A stretch of DNA of 64,000 nt from Arthrobacter livingstonensis (GCF_003219815.1 NZ_QJVD01000017.1:1-64000), one strand, 5' to 3'; positions 44,794-54,433 are shown, counted from the first letter of the stretch. The notes: generated by a model not told the origin, from the letters alone. Numbers and translations: made by a program.

Positions 44794-46485
44794 ATGTACG
44801 CGTTATTGGCCGCAGCACCCCGGAGCGCTGCCGTGCAGCTCCAGCTGTGGACCCCGGAAGGCACCCCCGCGGCCGCTGCGCAAACCGTGGCGCTTGAGTT
44901 CCTGGCCGGCGTCGTGCGCGGCATCGAAAAGGACCACCAGCCCCGCTGGGTGTGGGACCGGGCCCAGAACTGGTATCCGGCGCTGCTGGCGGCCGGTGTG
45001 CGGGTGGAACGCTGCCATGACCTGGGGTTGTGTCAGGCGATCCTGCTGCACTCCGCGTTCGCGTCGGCCACCGGCTACCGGCAGCGCGCGCCGGCCCTGC
45101 CTCCCGAAGCCGTTTCGTCGTATCCGGACACCAACTCCGCCCAGGGAAGCCTCTTCGAACAGTCTGTCGAAAATTCCGCCTGGGGCCTTTCCGCCGTGGC
45201 CGCCGAACTCGGCTCCCAAAAATCGGCCATTGCTTCCTCCACACACCCGGACAGGCTCGCACTTCTCCTAAGCGCGGAATCTGCGTGCGCTTTGGTGGCC
45301 GCGGAGATGCAGTATGAAGGCATCCCCTGGCGAGGGGACCTGCACAGGAGGCTGTTGGATGAACTCTTGGGACCTGAACCGCCGGACCATGTCCGTCCGC
45401 CAAAACTGGAGGCCCTGGCCCGGGACCTGCGGGCCGCCCTGGACGCGCCCACGCTGAACCCCGACTCCCCGCAGGACTTGATGCGGGCACTGCACCGCGC
45501 CGGGATTGATGCAAAGACCACAAGGTCGTGGGAGCTCCAGGAATTCCACCATCCATCCATTGAACCGCTGCTGGCCTACCGAAAACTAAGTCGGCTTTTC
45601 ACCACCAACGGCTGGACATGGCTGGAGCAGTGGGTACGCGACGGCAGATTTCATTCCGAATACGTGGTGGGAGGGGTGGTTTCCGGCCGCTGGGCGTCCC
45701 GCGGCGGCGGCGCCATGCAGATACCCAAGCAGATCCGTGGAGCCGCGCTGGCCGATCCTGGACACAAGCTGATCGTGGCGGATGCCGCGCAGCTGGAGCC
45801 TCGCGTGTTGGCGGCGCTGGCGCAGGACTCAGCCATGGCCGCGGCCGGACGCGACAAGGACTTGTATGCGGGCATCGCCGCCCAGGGCTTTGGCGGTGAA
45901 CGCGCCATGGCCAAGGTGGCGCTGCTCGGAGCCATCTACGGATCGACGTCGGGCGAATCGGGACGTTTGATGCCGCAGCTGACCCGCATGTATCCACGGG
46001 CCGTGGGCTTCGTGGAGGAGGCTGCCCGGGCGGGTGAACGCGGTGAGCAGGTGTCCACACGGCTGGGGCGCAGCACTCCCCCGGTTTCAGAGCAGTGGCG
46101 CGCAAGCCAGCGCAGCGGCACCGCCGAAGAGCAGCGCCGGGCCGAATCCGCGGCACGTTCGCGGGGCAGATTCACCCGGAACTTTGTGGTTCAGGGGACG
46201 GCTGCGGAATGGGCCTGCTGCTGGCTGGCGGAATTGCGGCGACGGCTGCGCGCCCTGTCACCCGCCGCCGGTGCTGGCACGGGCGCCGCAGCTGCGGCCC
46301 GCCCGGAATTGGTCTTTTTCCTGCACGACGAGGTGATGGTGCATTGCCCCGACGAGCTGGTAGTGGCTGTGACGGAGATGGTCCACGAGTCGTCCCGGGT
46401 GGCCACACGCCTGTTGTTTGGACAGATCCCCCTGGAATTTCCTGTCAACGTCACTGTGGTGGAGTCGTATGCGGACGCCAAATGA
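44794..46485 (+). CDS. Bifunctional 3'-5' exonuclease/DNA polymerase (family A)
   Basis: A 563-residue family A polymerase-like protein. The N-terminal third is a degenerate exonuclease-like domain. The polymerase domain has GRWASRGGGAMQIPKQIRGA, then motif A VADAAQLEPRVLAALAQDS, motif B-like AKVALLGAIYGSTSGESGRL and motif C FFLHDEVMVHCP. It lacks the 5' nuclease domain, so it differs from PolA. The role is probably an accessory repair polymerase. The ATG at 44794 starts MYALLAA; GGAGG is very close to it, and an upstream ATG at 44731 is the alternative. Divergent from the Tad operon. Confidence 0.88.
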   Translation: MYALLAAAPRSAAVQLQLWTPEGTPAAAAQTVALEFLAGVVRGIEKDHQPRWVWDRAQNWYPALLAAGVRVERCHDLGLCQAILLHSAFASATGYRQRAPALPPEAVSSYPDTNSAQGSLFEQSVENSAWGLSAVAAELGSQKSAIASSTHPDRLALLLSAESACALVAAEMQYEGIPWRGDLHRRLLDELLGPEPPDHVRPPKLEALARDLRAALDAPTLNPDSPQDLMRALHRAGIDAKTTRSWELQEFHHPSIEPLLAYRKLSRLFTTNGWTWLEQWVRDGRFHSEYVVGGVVSGRWASRGGGAMQIPKQIRGAALADPGHKLIVADAAQLEPRVLAALAQDSAMAAAGRDKDLYAGIAAQGFGGERAMAKVALLGAIYGSTSGESGRLMPQLTRMYPRAVGFVEEAARAGERGEQVSTRLGRSTPPVSEQWRASQRSGTAEEQRRAESAARSRGRFTRNFVVQGTAAEWACCWLAELRRRLRALSPAAGAGTGAAAAARPELVFFLHDEVMVHCPDELVVAVTEMVHESSRVATRLLFGQIPLEFPVNVTVVESYADAK

Positions 46486-46569
46486 GGTGCGCGCGGACGG
46501 CGCCATCCGTTCGCAGCGGCACCCTCGCGTGGGATCGTTCGCGGCGGCGCCCAAGGGTCGGTGGCGGGT

Positions 46570-47250
46570 TTAGAGGGGTGCCGGAATCTCCCGGGAGGCA
46601 TCCCACGGAACGGACCAGCCAAGCTCGTCGAAGACGTGGGTCAGGATTCCTGCGGTGAAGCCCCAGACCACCAGGCCATTAACTGCGAAAGCAGGTCCGC
46701 GGTACGTCTGGCCGGACCGCTCGAGGGTGGCGGTTACCCGGTTGTCGGGGTCCAGAAGATCACGTACGGGAACACGAAACACTTGGGCCGATTCGCCGTA
46801 GTCCACGACGTCTACCGGTGACTGTCGGGCCCACCAGCCCAGCACGGGCGTGACGATGAAGTTACTGACGGGGACCGGGACCTCGGGGAGCATGCCAAGG
46901 ATTTCGACCCCGGAGGGGTCCAGCCCGGTTTCTTCCATTGCTTCCCGGAGCGCGGCCGCCACCACAGAGGAATCCATGGGATCGACACCGCCGCCGGGGA
47001 AAGCAACCTGCCCGGGGTGGTTCGTCAGCGTGGCGGACCGTTCAACGAGCAACAGGTCCAGATCCGCTGACGCGAGGGGTTCCAAGGACGCTGCCGGGAC
47101 ATCGTCCAGCGCGCCAAAGAGCAGCAGCACGGCAGCCGGACGCGCCGTTTTGCGGTCCATGGGAGAGTTCCACAAGGCGGCCCGGGAGGTGTGAAACTCA
47201 CCGGTCCGGGCCCGCCCCGCCAACGCCTGAAGGTCGAAATAGGCGCTCAC
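46570..47250 (-). CDS. NUDIX hydrolase, CoA pyrophosphatase-like
   Basis: A 226-residue NUDIX enzyme. The box region reads GGGVDPMDSSVV, then ALREAMEETGL, with the NHPGQVAFPGG lead-in typical of the CoA-diphosphatase group (NUDT7/NUDT8). It may hydrolyse CoA or related nucleotides. The GTG overlaps the nth stop by 4 bp. The nth and NUDIX neighbourhood also exists in mycobacteria. Confidence 0.88.
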   Translation of the reverse strand: MSAYFDLQALAGRARTGEFHTSRAALWNSPMDRKTARPAAVLLLFGALDDVPAASLEPLASADLDLLLVERSATLTNHPGQVAFPGGGVDPMDSSVVAAALREAMEETGLDPSGVEILGMLPEVPVPVSNFIVTPVLGWWARQSPVDVVDYGESAQVFRVPVRDLLDPDNRVTATLERSGQTYRGPAFAVNGLVVWGFTAGILTHVFDELGWSVPWDASREIPAPL

Positions 47251-48149
47251 CGGCGAGTTCCGCCCGCGGCACCCGCCACGCCCGGGGCACCCCCGGGATC
47301 CGCGGCACGCCGTGTCGCGGCACCCCGCGCCGCAGGCCCCTGGCGTTCCACGTCCAACCGGGCCGCTCGCTGGGACTGCTGGCGGTATTCGGCCGCCCGG
47401 CCGACGTCGGCAAGCATGCGGGCCAGGAGATCTTCCTGTCCCGGCGCCATCTCATACTTCAACAGTTTGGCGGCCTTCACCGGATCCACTTCGCCGTCGC
47501 CGTAGGCGGGGCACAGGTGGGCAATGGGGCAGGCCCCGCAGGCGGGTTTGCGGGCATGGCAGATGCGCCGGCCGTGGAACACCACGCGGTGCGAGACCAT
47601 GGTCCAGTCCCGGCGCTCGAACAAGGCGGCAACATCGGCCTCGATCCGCACGGGGTCCTCCGAGGAGGTCCAGCCAAAACGGCGGGCGAGGCGGATGAAG
47701 TGGGTGTCAATGGTGATGCCGGGGACGCCAAACGCATTCCCCAGCACCACGTTGGCGGTTTTCCGCCCGACCCCCGGGAGCGTGACGAGCGCTGCCAGTG
47801 TCCCCGGCACCACGCCGTCGTACTCGTCAACAATGCGGGTGGCCAAGGCCAGCAGGTTCGCTGCCTTGGCCCGGAAAAACCCCGTCGACTTGATCAGCGT
47901 TTCCAATTCCACGGTGGCTGCCTCGGAAAGCGCCAGCGGGTCGGGATAGCGGGCAAAAAGGTCGGGTGTGACGGCGTTGACCCGCACATCGGTGGTCTGG
48001 GCGGAGAGCACGGTGGCCACCAGCAGCTCAAAAGGATTCCGAAAATCCAGTTCCGCGTGCGCATAGGGGTACAGCTGGGCCAGCTCGCGGTTGATCTTCC
48101 GGGCACGCCGCTTGAGCGCCAGCACCGATTCCTGCCCCACCTCTTTCAA
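47247..48149 (-). CDS. nth: Endonuclease III
   Basis: A 300-residue DNA glycosylase/AP lyase for oxidised pyrimidines. LVATVLSAQTTDVRVN opens the helical core. LPGVGRKTANVVLGNAF is the helix-hairpin-helix with the catalytic Lys, and TIDTHFIRLARR has the catalytic Asp. CHARKPACGACPIAHLC is the C-x6-C-x2-C-x5-C iron-sulphur loop. A TTG start with GGAGGG upstream is likeliest; a GTG inside is possible. The last about 60 residues are an Ala/Gly/Arg tail beyond the usual end. Confidence 0.94.
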   Translation of the reverse strand: MKEVGQESVLALKRRARKINRELAQLYPYAHAELDFRNPFELLVATVLSAQTTDVRVNAVTPDLFARYPDPLALSEAATVELETLIKSTGFFRAKAANLLALATRIVDEYDGVVPGTLAALVTLPGVGRKTANVVLGNAFGVPGITIDTHFIRLARRFGWTSSEDPVRIEADVAALFERRDWTMVSHRVVFHGRRICHARKPACGACPIAHLCPAYGDGEVDPVKAAKLLKYEMAPGQEDLLARMLADVGRAAEYRQQSQRAARLDVERQGPAARGAATRRAADPGGAPGVAGAAGGTRR

Positions 48150-48152
48150 TGC

Positions 48153-49538
48153 CTACTGGCCCTCCGGCGCCCGCTCAACTCCCACCAGGTCCAGCAGCAG
48201 GCCGGTCTTGCCGTGGCTGTCCTGCACCAGGAAGCTGCTGCCCCGGTCCTCCAGCGCAAGGATCCAGGACCCCGGGATCAGCTTGAAAACGAATTGGCGC
48301 GTGTGCTGGTCCACCACGTTCTGCGGACGGTCCACGGCAAACCAGAACGGATCGGCCACGAACTGCGCGGCGGCCTGCGGGTCCACCGTGGCGCCGATGC
48401 TTTCCGCGGGAGGGGCAGCATCAACCACCTTCGGGTTCAGCATGGTGGCCGGGGCGCTGTCGGCTGCATCTTCCGCTGAAGGCACGACGCCGGCATCCAC
48501 CCCTGTGCCCTGCGGCACCGTGGTGCCATCCGAGTTGACGGCCGCGCGGACAAAGGCGTCCGTAGCCTTGGATCCGGCCGCTTCCGGTGCCCCCGTGGAA
48601 TCGGGAATTTGTGCCGCTGCACCGTGGGCTGTTGCGGCTTCGGCCGCCTTCCGGCCCCCGGCATCCCCTGCGGCGGATTCAGCACCTGGCGTCGCACTGT
48701 CGGGCGTCAAAGCGTTTGACGACCCGGCGTTTGATCCTGCAGCATGTGATCCTGCAGCGCCGGGCGCCGCGGCATCCGGCGTTGACGCTCCGGTGCCTTG
48801 GCCGGAGGAAGCCGCATCACCGGCGGGAGTGAAAATCTGCCCGGCGGCCGTGTGGACGGGAGCCTGGACGCCGGAGTTCCAGCCCTGGCCCGCCTGCGCC
48901 TGGCCGGGAGCCTGTTGGAACTGGCCGGTTTGGTTCTGTCCCGGCTGGCCGGGCCGGGCGCCGGCAGCGGGTCCGGCGGACAGGGCTAGCACCGGCTTGG
49001 GTGCGGCCGGGCGGCGGGTGGCGGCAACGGCGTCGCGCGCCACTGAATGGGCTGGCGTCTCGGCGCGGCCGGCAAAGTCAGCGGCAAAGAGCGGGATCCA
49101 ACGTGCCAGCACCGTCGCGGCCAGCAGCACCAGCGCGCCAACCAGCCCCACCAGGTAGGACACCTGGAAGCCCGTCACCACATTCACGAAGAAAAAAGCG
49201 GTGGAAAAACCGGCCACCACGGAGGCGAACTGGTCAGCGGAAAGCGAGCCGACACGCGGCTTCATTTCCGGGCTCAGCCGGCGGATCACAAACAGCACGG
49301 CAACAACCAGGGGCAGGATGACCCCGATGCCGATGAAGAACAATCCGAAAAAGTTCCACAGGTTGCCGGTGATGCCAAACCGGAACACGACGGGCAGCAG
49401 GGAGGCCACGAAAATCACCAGGACACCTGCGAGCGCCGTAATGTCGCGGGCCGTCAGCGGGCCAAGGAGGGCCTTGCTGACGCCGGGGCCCTTGCGTTCT
49501 GACGCCACCGCGGTGGTTGACGCATTTTGCTCTGTCAT
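48153..49538 (-). CDS. Membrane protein with four N-terminal helices and a long Ala/Gly/Pro-rich region
   Basis: A 461-residue protein, family not recognised. Four hydrophobic helices lie within residues 25-160 (ITALAGVLVIFVASLLPVVF, FFGLFFIGIGVILPLVVAVLFV). About 220 residues of low-complexity Ala/Gly/Ser/Pro/Gln follow. A folded C-terminal segment of about 80 residues (DPFWFAVDRPQNVVDQ to GKTGLLLDLVGVERAP) has an SH3-like look. It starts 3 bp upstream of nth on the same strand, so the two are co-transcribed. AGGAG precedes the ATG. Confidence 0.75.
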   Translation of the reverse strand: MTEQNASTTAVASERKGPGVSKALLGPLTARDITALAGVLVIFVASLLPVVFRFGITGNLWNFFGLFFIGIGVILPLVVAVLFVIRRLSPEMKPRVGSLSADQFASVVAGFSTAFFFVNVVTGFQVSYLVGLVGALVLLAATVLARWIPLFAADFAGRAETPAHSVARDAVAATRRPAAPKPVLALSAGPAAGARPGQPGQNQTGQFQQAPGQAQAGQGWNSGVQAPVHTAAGQIFTPAGDAASSGQGTGASTPDAAAPGAAGSHAAGSNAGSSNALTPDSATPGAESAAGDAGGRKAAEAATAHGAAAQIPDSTGAPEAAGSKATDAFVRAAVNSDGTTVPQGTGVDAGVVPSAEDAADSAPATMLNPKVVDAAPPAESIGATVDPQAAAQFVADPFWFAVDRPQNVVDQHTRQFVFKLIPGSWILALEDRGSSFLVQDSHGKTGLLLDLVGVERAPEGQ

Positions 49539-49872
49539 TGGGTCACTCCTCAAAGTCACGGTTCTGTTACAGCCTAATGACCGCCGGGGACCAACACTAG
49601 CCAGCCACAGCCAAAACAGCCCAAAATTGGCGTCGATGGGGACTCCTGCACATGGGCGCCAACCAGCAGGAATCCGCGCCGCCTCCCGCAGCTGGGCGCA
49701 GATCCGCCCCCGCTGGCCCCTTTTGGCTGTGACGGCAAACACGTTGGGGGTCCCGGCGCGATACAGTGAAAGCTGGAAAACAACGTTGTGCCGCCGCCTG
49801 CCTTCAAGCACTCGCAGCAGTGCGGACATGCAGGGGCACGGCATCCGTCAAGTAAGAATGAAGGGGTTATAG
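49539..49872. other. Divergent promoter region between the membrane protein and acs, with an inverted repeat
   Basis: It contains cacagccaaaa (49606-49616) and its exact reverse complement ttttggctgtg (49721-49731), about 105 bp apart, with smaller ttggcg/cgccaa arms inside. No gene is seen. The acs and membrane-protein promoters should be here. Confidence 0.45.
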
Positions 49873-51849
49873 ATGTCCGAGGACACTACCAAAGCGGCAG
49901 AAACGAGCGGCGACGCACTGGAGAATCTCTCCACGGAGAACCGCCAGTTCCCGCCGAGTGCGGAATTTGCCGCGAACGCCGTCGTCAAGCTCGGCGAATA
50001 CGAGGCCGCGAACGCCGACCGCCCCGCATTCTGGGGAAAGCAGGCCCGCGAACTGCTGTCCTGGAGCAAGCCCTTCACGAAGACCCTGGACTGGACCAAC
50101 CCGCCTTTTGCCACCTGGTTTGAGGACGGCGAGATCAACGCGGCGTACAACGCGCTGGACCGCCATGTGGAGGCTGGCAACGGCGAGCGCGTCGCCATCT
50201 ACTTCGAGGGCGAGCCCGGCGACACCCGCACGTACACCTACGCCCAGCTGACGGACGAGGTCAAGAAGGCAGCCAACGCCTTTGAGGCGCTGGGCCTGGC
50301 AAAGGGCGACCGCGTGGCCGTCTACCTGCCAATGATCCCCGAGGCCGTCATCACCCTGCTGGCCTGCGCCCGCATCGGCGCCATCCACTCGGTGGTGTTT
50401 GGCGGATTCTCCGCCGACGCCCTGCGCTCGCGCATTGACGACGCCGAGGCCAAGCTGGTGGTCACCGCCGACGGCACGTTCCGCCGCGGCAAGCCCAGCG
50501 CACTTAAGCCCGCCGTGGACGAGGCGCTCACCGCACCGGGGCACTCGGTGGAGAACGTCGTCGTCGTCAGGCGCAATGGCCAGGACGTCAATTGGGTGCA
50601 GGGCCGCGACAAGTGGTGGGACGACACCGTCGGCGCCGCCTCCACTGAGCACGCCGCCGTCGGGCATGCCGCCGAGCACCCCCTGTTCATCCTCTACACC
50701 TCCGGCACCACCGGCAAGCCCAAGGGCATCCTGCACACCACCGGCGGCTACCTCACGCAGACGGCCTACACGCACAAGGCAGTGTTTGACCTGCACCCGG
50801 AGACGGATGTTTTCTGGTGCACGGCCGACGTCGGATGGGTCACCGGCCACTCCTACGTCACCTATGCCCCGCTCATCAACGGCGCCACCCAGGTCATCTA
50901 CGAGGGCACCCCGGATTCCCCCCACCAGGGCCGATTCTGGGAGATCGTTCAAAAGTACAAAGTTTCCATCCTGTACACCGCACCGACGGCGATCCGCACG
51001 TTCATGAAGTGGGGGGAGGACATCCCCGCCAAGTACGACCTCTCCTCCATCCGCGTGCTCGGCTCCGTGGGCGAGCCCATCAACCCCGAGGCGTGGATGT
51101 GGTACCGGCGCGTCATCGGCGGGGACTTGGCCCCCGTGGTGGACACCTGGTGGCAGACGGAGACCGGCGCCATCATGATCGCACCGCTGCCCGGGGTCAC
51201 CTCCGCCAAGCCCGGCTCAGCCCAGACGCCGCTGCCCGGGATTGCCGTGGACGTGGTGGACGAGCTAGGCACCCCGGTACCGGACGGGCACGGCGGCTAC
51301 CTGGTGATCCGCGAGCCATGGCCGGCCATGCTGCGCGGGATTTGGGGCGACAACGACCGCTACAAGGACACGTACTGGTCCCGCTTTGATGACATGTATT
51401 TCGCCGGCGATGGCGCCAAGAAGGACGAGGACGGCGATGTCTGGCTCCTGGGCCGCGTGGACGACGTCATGAACGTCTCGGGCCACCGCCTTTCCACCAC
51501 GGAGATCGAGTCCGCCCTGGTCAGCCACCCATCCGTCGCGGAGGCCGCCGTCGTCGGTGCCGCTGACGAGACCACCGGCCAGGCTGTCGTGGCGTTCGTG
51601 ATCCTGCGTGGCTCAGCCGTGGAGGATGCCGACATCGTCACCACGCTGCGCAACCATGTGGGCAAGGAAATTGGCCCGATCGCCAAGCCGAAGACCATCC
51701 TGGTGGTTCCGGAACTGCCCAAGACCCGTTCGGGCAAGATCACGCGCCGCCTGCTCAAGGACATCGCCGAGGGCCGCGAGGCCGGCGACTCCTCGACCCT
51801 GGCGGACAACACCGTGATGAACCAGATCTCGGCGTCGCTCAAGGCCTGA
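49873..51849 (+). CDS. acs: Acetyl-CoA synthetase
   Basis: A 658-residue AMP-forming synthetase making acetyl-CoA from acetate. [20 protein letters not shown] is the phosphate-binding loop. [18 protein letters not shown] and [30 protein letters not shown] form the adenylate site and hinge. [11 protein letters not shown] contains the C-terminal Lys controlled by acetylation. AcuC at 20-21 kb could deacetylate it. A perfect inverted repeat follows the stop. Confidence 0.97.
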   Translation: MSEDTTKAAETSGDALENLSTENRQFPPSAEFAANAVVKLGEYEAANADRPAFWGKQARELLSWSKPFTKTLDWTNPPFATWFEDGEINAAYNALDRHVEAGNGERVAIYFEGEPGDTRTYTYAQLTDEVKKAANAFEALGLAKGDRVAVYLPMIPEAVITLLACARIGAIHSVVFGGFSADALRSRIDDAEAKLVVTADGTFRRGKPSALKPAVDEALTAPGHSVENVVVVRRNGQDVNWVQGRDKWWDDTVGAASTEHAAVGHAAEHPLFILYTSGTTGKPKGILHTTGGYLTQTAYTHKAVFDLHPETDVFWCTADVGWVTGHSYVTYAPLINGATQVIYEGTPDSPHQGRFWEIVQKYKVSILYTAPTAIRTFMKWGEDIPAKYDLSSIRVLGSVGEPINPEAWMWYRRVIGGDLAPVVDTWWQTETGAIMIAPLPGVTSAKPGSAQTPLPGIAVDVVDELGTPVPDGHGGYLVIREPWPAMLRGIWGDNDRYKDTYWSRFDDMYFAGDGAKKDEDGDVWLLGRVDDVMNVSGHRLSTTEIESALVSHPSVAEAAVVGAADETTGQAVVAFVILRGSAVEDADIVTTLRNHVGKEIGPIAKPKTILVVPELPKTRSGKITRRLLKDIAEGREAGDSSTLADNTVMNQISASLKA

Positions 51850-51855
51850 CCCCGC

Positions 51856-51928
51856 AATCTGTGTTGCAGTTGTTGGACCGAATTCGGCCTTTTGAGCCGT
51901 TTTGGGTCCAACAACTGCAACACAGATT
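51856..51928. terminator. Perfect 24-bp inverted repeat after acs
   Basis: The arms at 51856-51879 and 51905-51928 are exactly complementary. The 25-nt loop itself contains a CGGC/GCCG mini-stem. It lies 6 bp past the acs stop and 4 bp from the end of the lacI remnant, so it separates convergent genes and probably ends transcription in both directions. There is no clear T-tract. Confidence 0.65.
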
Positions 51929-51931
51929 TGT

Positions 51932-52590
51932 TTAAGGGCAGCCGCAGGAGCGGCGCAGGACCAGCTCCGACGGAATGACCACGTGCACGGGTTCCGTGGG
52001 ATTGTGCGGGCCCAAAAGGGCACCGACCGCTGCCGCGGCCATTTCCCGTACGGGCCGCTTGACCGTTGACAGCGGGGCCAGCAATACTCGGCGTCGGCAG
52101 ATCCGTCAAAGGACACCATCGCCATGCCGTCAGACACCGGTACGCCCGCTTCATTGAGCGCACGCAGGATGCCAACGGCCTGCATGTCCGAATTGGCGAA
52201 AACCGCCGTGGGCCTGCCGGCCGAGGCAAGCAGTCGCTTCCCGGCGGCGTAGCCGCCCTCCCGTGTAAACAGGCTGCGCACAATGGGGCCTTCCGGCAGC
52301 CCGGCCGCGGAGAGCGCATCCAGCCAGCCGAGTTCCCGTCCGTCGGTGTCCCCCGATACATTGCTGCCCATGGCCAGGGCGATGCTCGTGTGGCCGTGGC
52401 CAATGAGGTGTTCAACCGCGCCCCTTGCGCCAGCCCTCAGGTCTGTCCCCACCGCCGGGAATCCGGTGACTTCCCGGCTCGTGGCCAGCAGCACCGCCGG
52501 AATGTTGGCAACACGCAGGTCAACGCACTGTTCGCAAAGGAACTCTTCGCAAAATAGCAGTTCACAAAGCAACCGTTCACGAAACAACAT
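51932..52590 (-). pseudogene. Decayed LacI-family regulator (C-terminal part only, frameshifted)
   Basis: The effector-domain half of a LacI/GalR regulator remains: IPAVLLATSREVTGFPAVGTD, HTSIALAMGSN, PTAVFANSDMQAVGILRAL and MAMVSFDGSADAEY. After this, near 52080, the frame shifts by one missing base. The expected ending (REMAAAAVGALLG, then SELVLRRSCGC and a stop at 51932) continues in another frame. The DNA-binding N-terminus and about 100 further residues are absent; a degenerate 15-bp repeat lies at that edge. It is probably the former regulator of the adjacent galactoside island. Confidence 0.85.
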
Positions 52591-52600
52591 TTCACAAGCA
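52526..52600. repeat. Five degenerate 15-bp tandem repeats
   Basis: TTCRCRAAR-type cores start at 52531, 52546, 52561, 52576 and 52591, exactly 15 bp apart. The array lies at the truncated end of the lacI remnant. Its translation (CELLFCEEFLCEQ) has no regulator character. Confidence 0.75.
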
Positions 52601-52815
52601 ATCGCGCCGCGGCGCCGCCGTCCGGATTCACGGACGGCGGCGCCGCGGTGATGTCACATTGGCACATTCCGCCGTCATCTATCGACCCGGGTACCGCTGC
52701 CGCCGGCGCGGCCGGCGCCAGTCGTGGCCGAAAGAGGGCCGCGCCAGCACAGAGGGAAAGCCCTTACCCGCTGCGCGTGACGCAACGGGGGGACCCGCCC
52801 GTGATGGGAATGTGA
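52601..52815. other. Non-coding sequence upstream of the galactoside operon
   Basis: No gene is seen. It includes a short GGCGCCGCCGTCC / GGACGGCGGCGCC-like palindrome around 52609-52646 and leads into the operon promoter. Confidence 0.4.
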
Positions 52816-52835
52816 TCAAAAAGTTTTCTTTTTGA
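52816..52835. promoter_or_regulatory. Palindromic operator-like site before the ABC operon
   Basis: TCAAAAAG and CTTTTTGA flank TTTT. This perfect 8-bp dyad lies about 80 bp upstream of the binding-protein start. It could bind the downstream DeoR protein or the lost LacI regulator; which one is unknown. AT-rich sequence follows and may hold the promoter. Confidence 0.5.
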
Positions 52836-52916
52836 CTATTGACGTTCCCTTTTGGCGGTTTCATGATTGATTCATGTGATCCACTTCACAGGATTGTGCT
52901 TTTCAAGGGAGAAATC

Positions 52917-54239
52917 ATGTCAAGCAATGAAGATCGGCCCGCACACGGAATCCTCCGGCCGGGCTTTGACCGCCGCACCCTATTGAAGACCCTCGGCGTG
53001 GGTGCCGTCGGCGCCGCCGGCATCCCGCTGCTGGCTGCCTGCACCGGCGGCGCCGCCCCGGGCGCCTCGGCTTCCGCTTCGACCTCGCTGACCTTCGGGT
53101 CCGGCTCCTCGGACGACGTCCCCAAGGCCGCCTACAAGGCGGTTACCGACGCCTTCACCGCCAAGTCGAAGATCAAGGTCACTACCAATGTGGTCCCCCA
53201 CAACGACTTCCAGAACAAGATCGCCACCTACCTCCAGGGCAGCCCGGACGACGCATTCACCTGGTTTGCCGGCTACCGCATGCAGTACTACGCGGGCAAG
53301 GGCCTGCTGGCCCCCGTCGACGACGTGTGGGAAAAGGTCGGCGCAAACTACTCCGACGCCATGAAGAAGGCGTCAACGGGCCCCGACGGAAAAATGTACT
53401 TTGTCCCGAACTACAACTACCCCTGGGGCTTCTTCTACCGCAAGAGCGTCTGGGCGGACAAGGGCTATGAGGTCCCCACCACCTTCGACGCACTGAAGAC
53501 GCTGTGCGCCAAGATGAAGTCGGACGGGCTGATCCCGATCGAGTTCACCGACAAGGATGGCTGGCCGGCCATGGGCACCTTCGACTACATCAACATGCGC
53601 CTCAATGGCTACCAGTTCCACATGGACCTGACCGCGCACAAGGAATCCTGGGACCAGAAGAAGGTCAGCGACGTTTTTGACACCTGGAAGGCCCTGCTGC
53701 CGTACCAGAACCCGGGAGCGCTGGGCATGACGTGGCAGGACGGCGCCATCAACATGGGCAAGAAGAAGTCCGGCATGTTCCTGCTCGGGTCGTTTGTGAC
53801 CCAGCAGTACACGGACAAGACGATCCTGGACGACATCGACTTCTTCCCGTTCCCGGAGATCGCCATGGAAGGCCAGGACGCCGTGGAGGCTCCCATCGAC
53901 GGACTGTTGCTGTCCAAGAAAGGCGGCAACAACCAGGGCGCCCGTGACTTCCTTGCCTTCATGGGGACGCCGGAGGGCCAGGATGCCTACGCCAAGGTTG
54001 ACCCGTCCAACATTGCCACCGCCAAGGGCGCGGACACGTCCGCCTTCAGCCCGCTCACCAAGAAATGTGCGGAGACCATCGCCAACGCCAAGAGCATCAG
54101 CCAGTTCTTTGATCGTGATGCACTGCCCGCCATGGCCACGAACGTGATGATTCCGGCCCTGCAGGGGTTCATCAAGGATGGCTCCATCGACGTCAAAAAC
54201 CTTGAGTCGCAAGCCAAGGCGCTCTACGCCGCGCAGTAA
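52917..54239 (+). CDS. Extracellular solute-binding lipoprotein, carbohydrate ABC transporter (family 1)
   Basis: A 440-residue binding protein. The N-terminus has a twin-Arg-like FDRRTLLKTLGVGAVGAAG followed by the lipobox LLAAC, so it is lipid-anchored and perhaps exported folded. The mature part has the CUT1 features AAYKAVTDAFTAKSKIKV and RDFLAFMGTPEGQDAY. It probably binds alpha-galactosides such as melibiose or raffinose, given the GH36 enzyme in the operon. The ATG at 52917 has AAGGGAG upstream. Confidence 0.9.
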   Translation: MSSNEDRPAHGILRPGFDRRTLLKTLGVGAVGAAGIPLLAACTGGAAPGASASASTSLTFGSGSSDDVPKAAYKAVTDAFTAKSKIKVTTNVVPHNDFQNKIATYLQGSPDDAFTWFAGYRMQYYAGKGLLAPVDDVWEKVGANYSDAMKKASTGPDGKMYFVPNYNYPWGFFYRKSVWADKGYEVPTTFDALKTLCAKMKSDGLIPIEFTDKDGWPAMGTFDYINMRLNGYQFHMDLTAHKESWDQKKVSDVFDTWKALLPYQNPGALGMTWQDGAINMGKKKSGMFLLGSFVTQQYTDKTILDDIDFFPFPEIAMEGQDAVEAPIDGLLLSKKGGNNQGARDFLAFMGTPEGQDAYAKVDPSNIATAKGADTSAFSPLTKKCAETIANAKSISQFFDRDALPAMATNVMIPALQGFIKDGSIDVKNLESQAKALYAAQ

Positions 54240-54244
54240 TCCCC

Positions 54245-54433
54245 ACTCGCCGGCCGGAAGAACCGCTGGAGCGATCCTCCCGGAACCTGGCAAGCGTGGG
54301 CCCACCCACTCGCCGGCCGGAAGAACCGCTGGAGCGATCCTCCGGGAACCTGGCAAGCGTGGGCCCACCCACTCGCCGGCCGGAAGAACCGCTGGAGCGA
54401 TCCTCCCGGAACCTGGCAAGCGTGGGCCCACCC
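54245..54433. repeat. Three tandem 63-bp repeats between the binding-protein and permease genes
   Basis: Near-identical units begin at 54245, 54308 and 54371, and a partial fourth (actcgcc) begins at 54434. Unit 2 differs from the others by one visible base (ctccgg for ctcccg). Each unit starts actcgccggccgg and ends with ggcaagcgtgggcccaccc. The period is 21 codons and about six helical turns. The array starts 5 bp after one stop and ends just before the next ribosome-binding site. Confidence 0.92.

Noticed and set aside
46938-48479. 513-codon plus-strand frame opposite NUDIX/nth
   Set aside because: It is antisense to two well-supported genes with catalytic motifs; no independent start signal.
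49867-50952. 361-codon minus-strand frame inside acs
   Set aside because: It is fully antisense to acs and has shadow-like composition.
51856-52600. Insertion-sequence remnant
   Set aside because: Inverted repeats and a broken gene are present, but no transposase fragment or flanking target duplication is visible.
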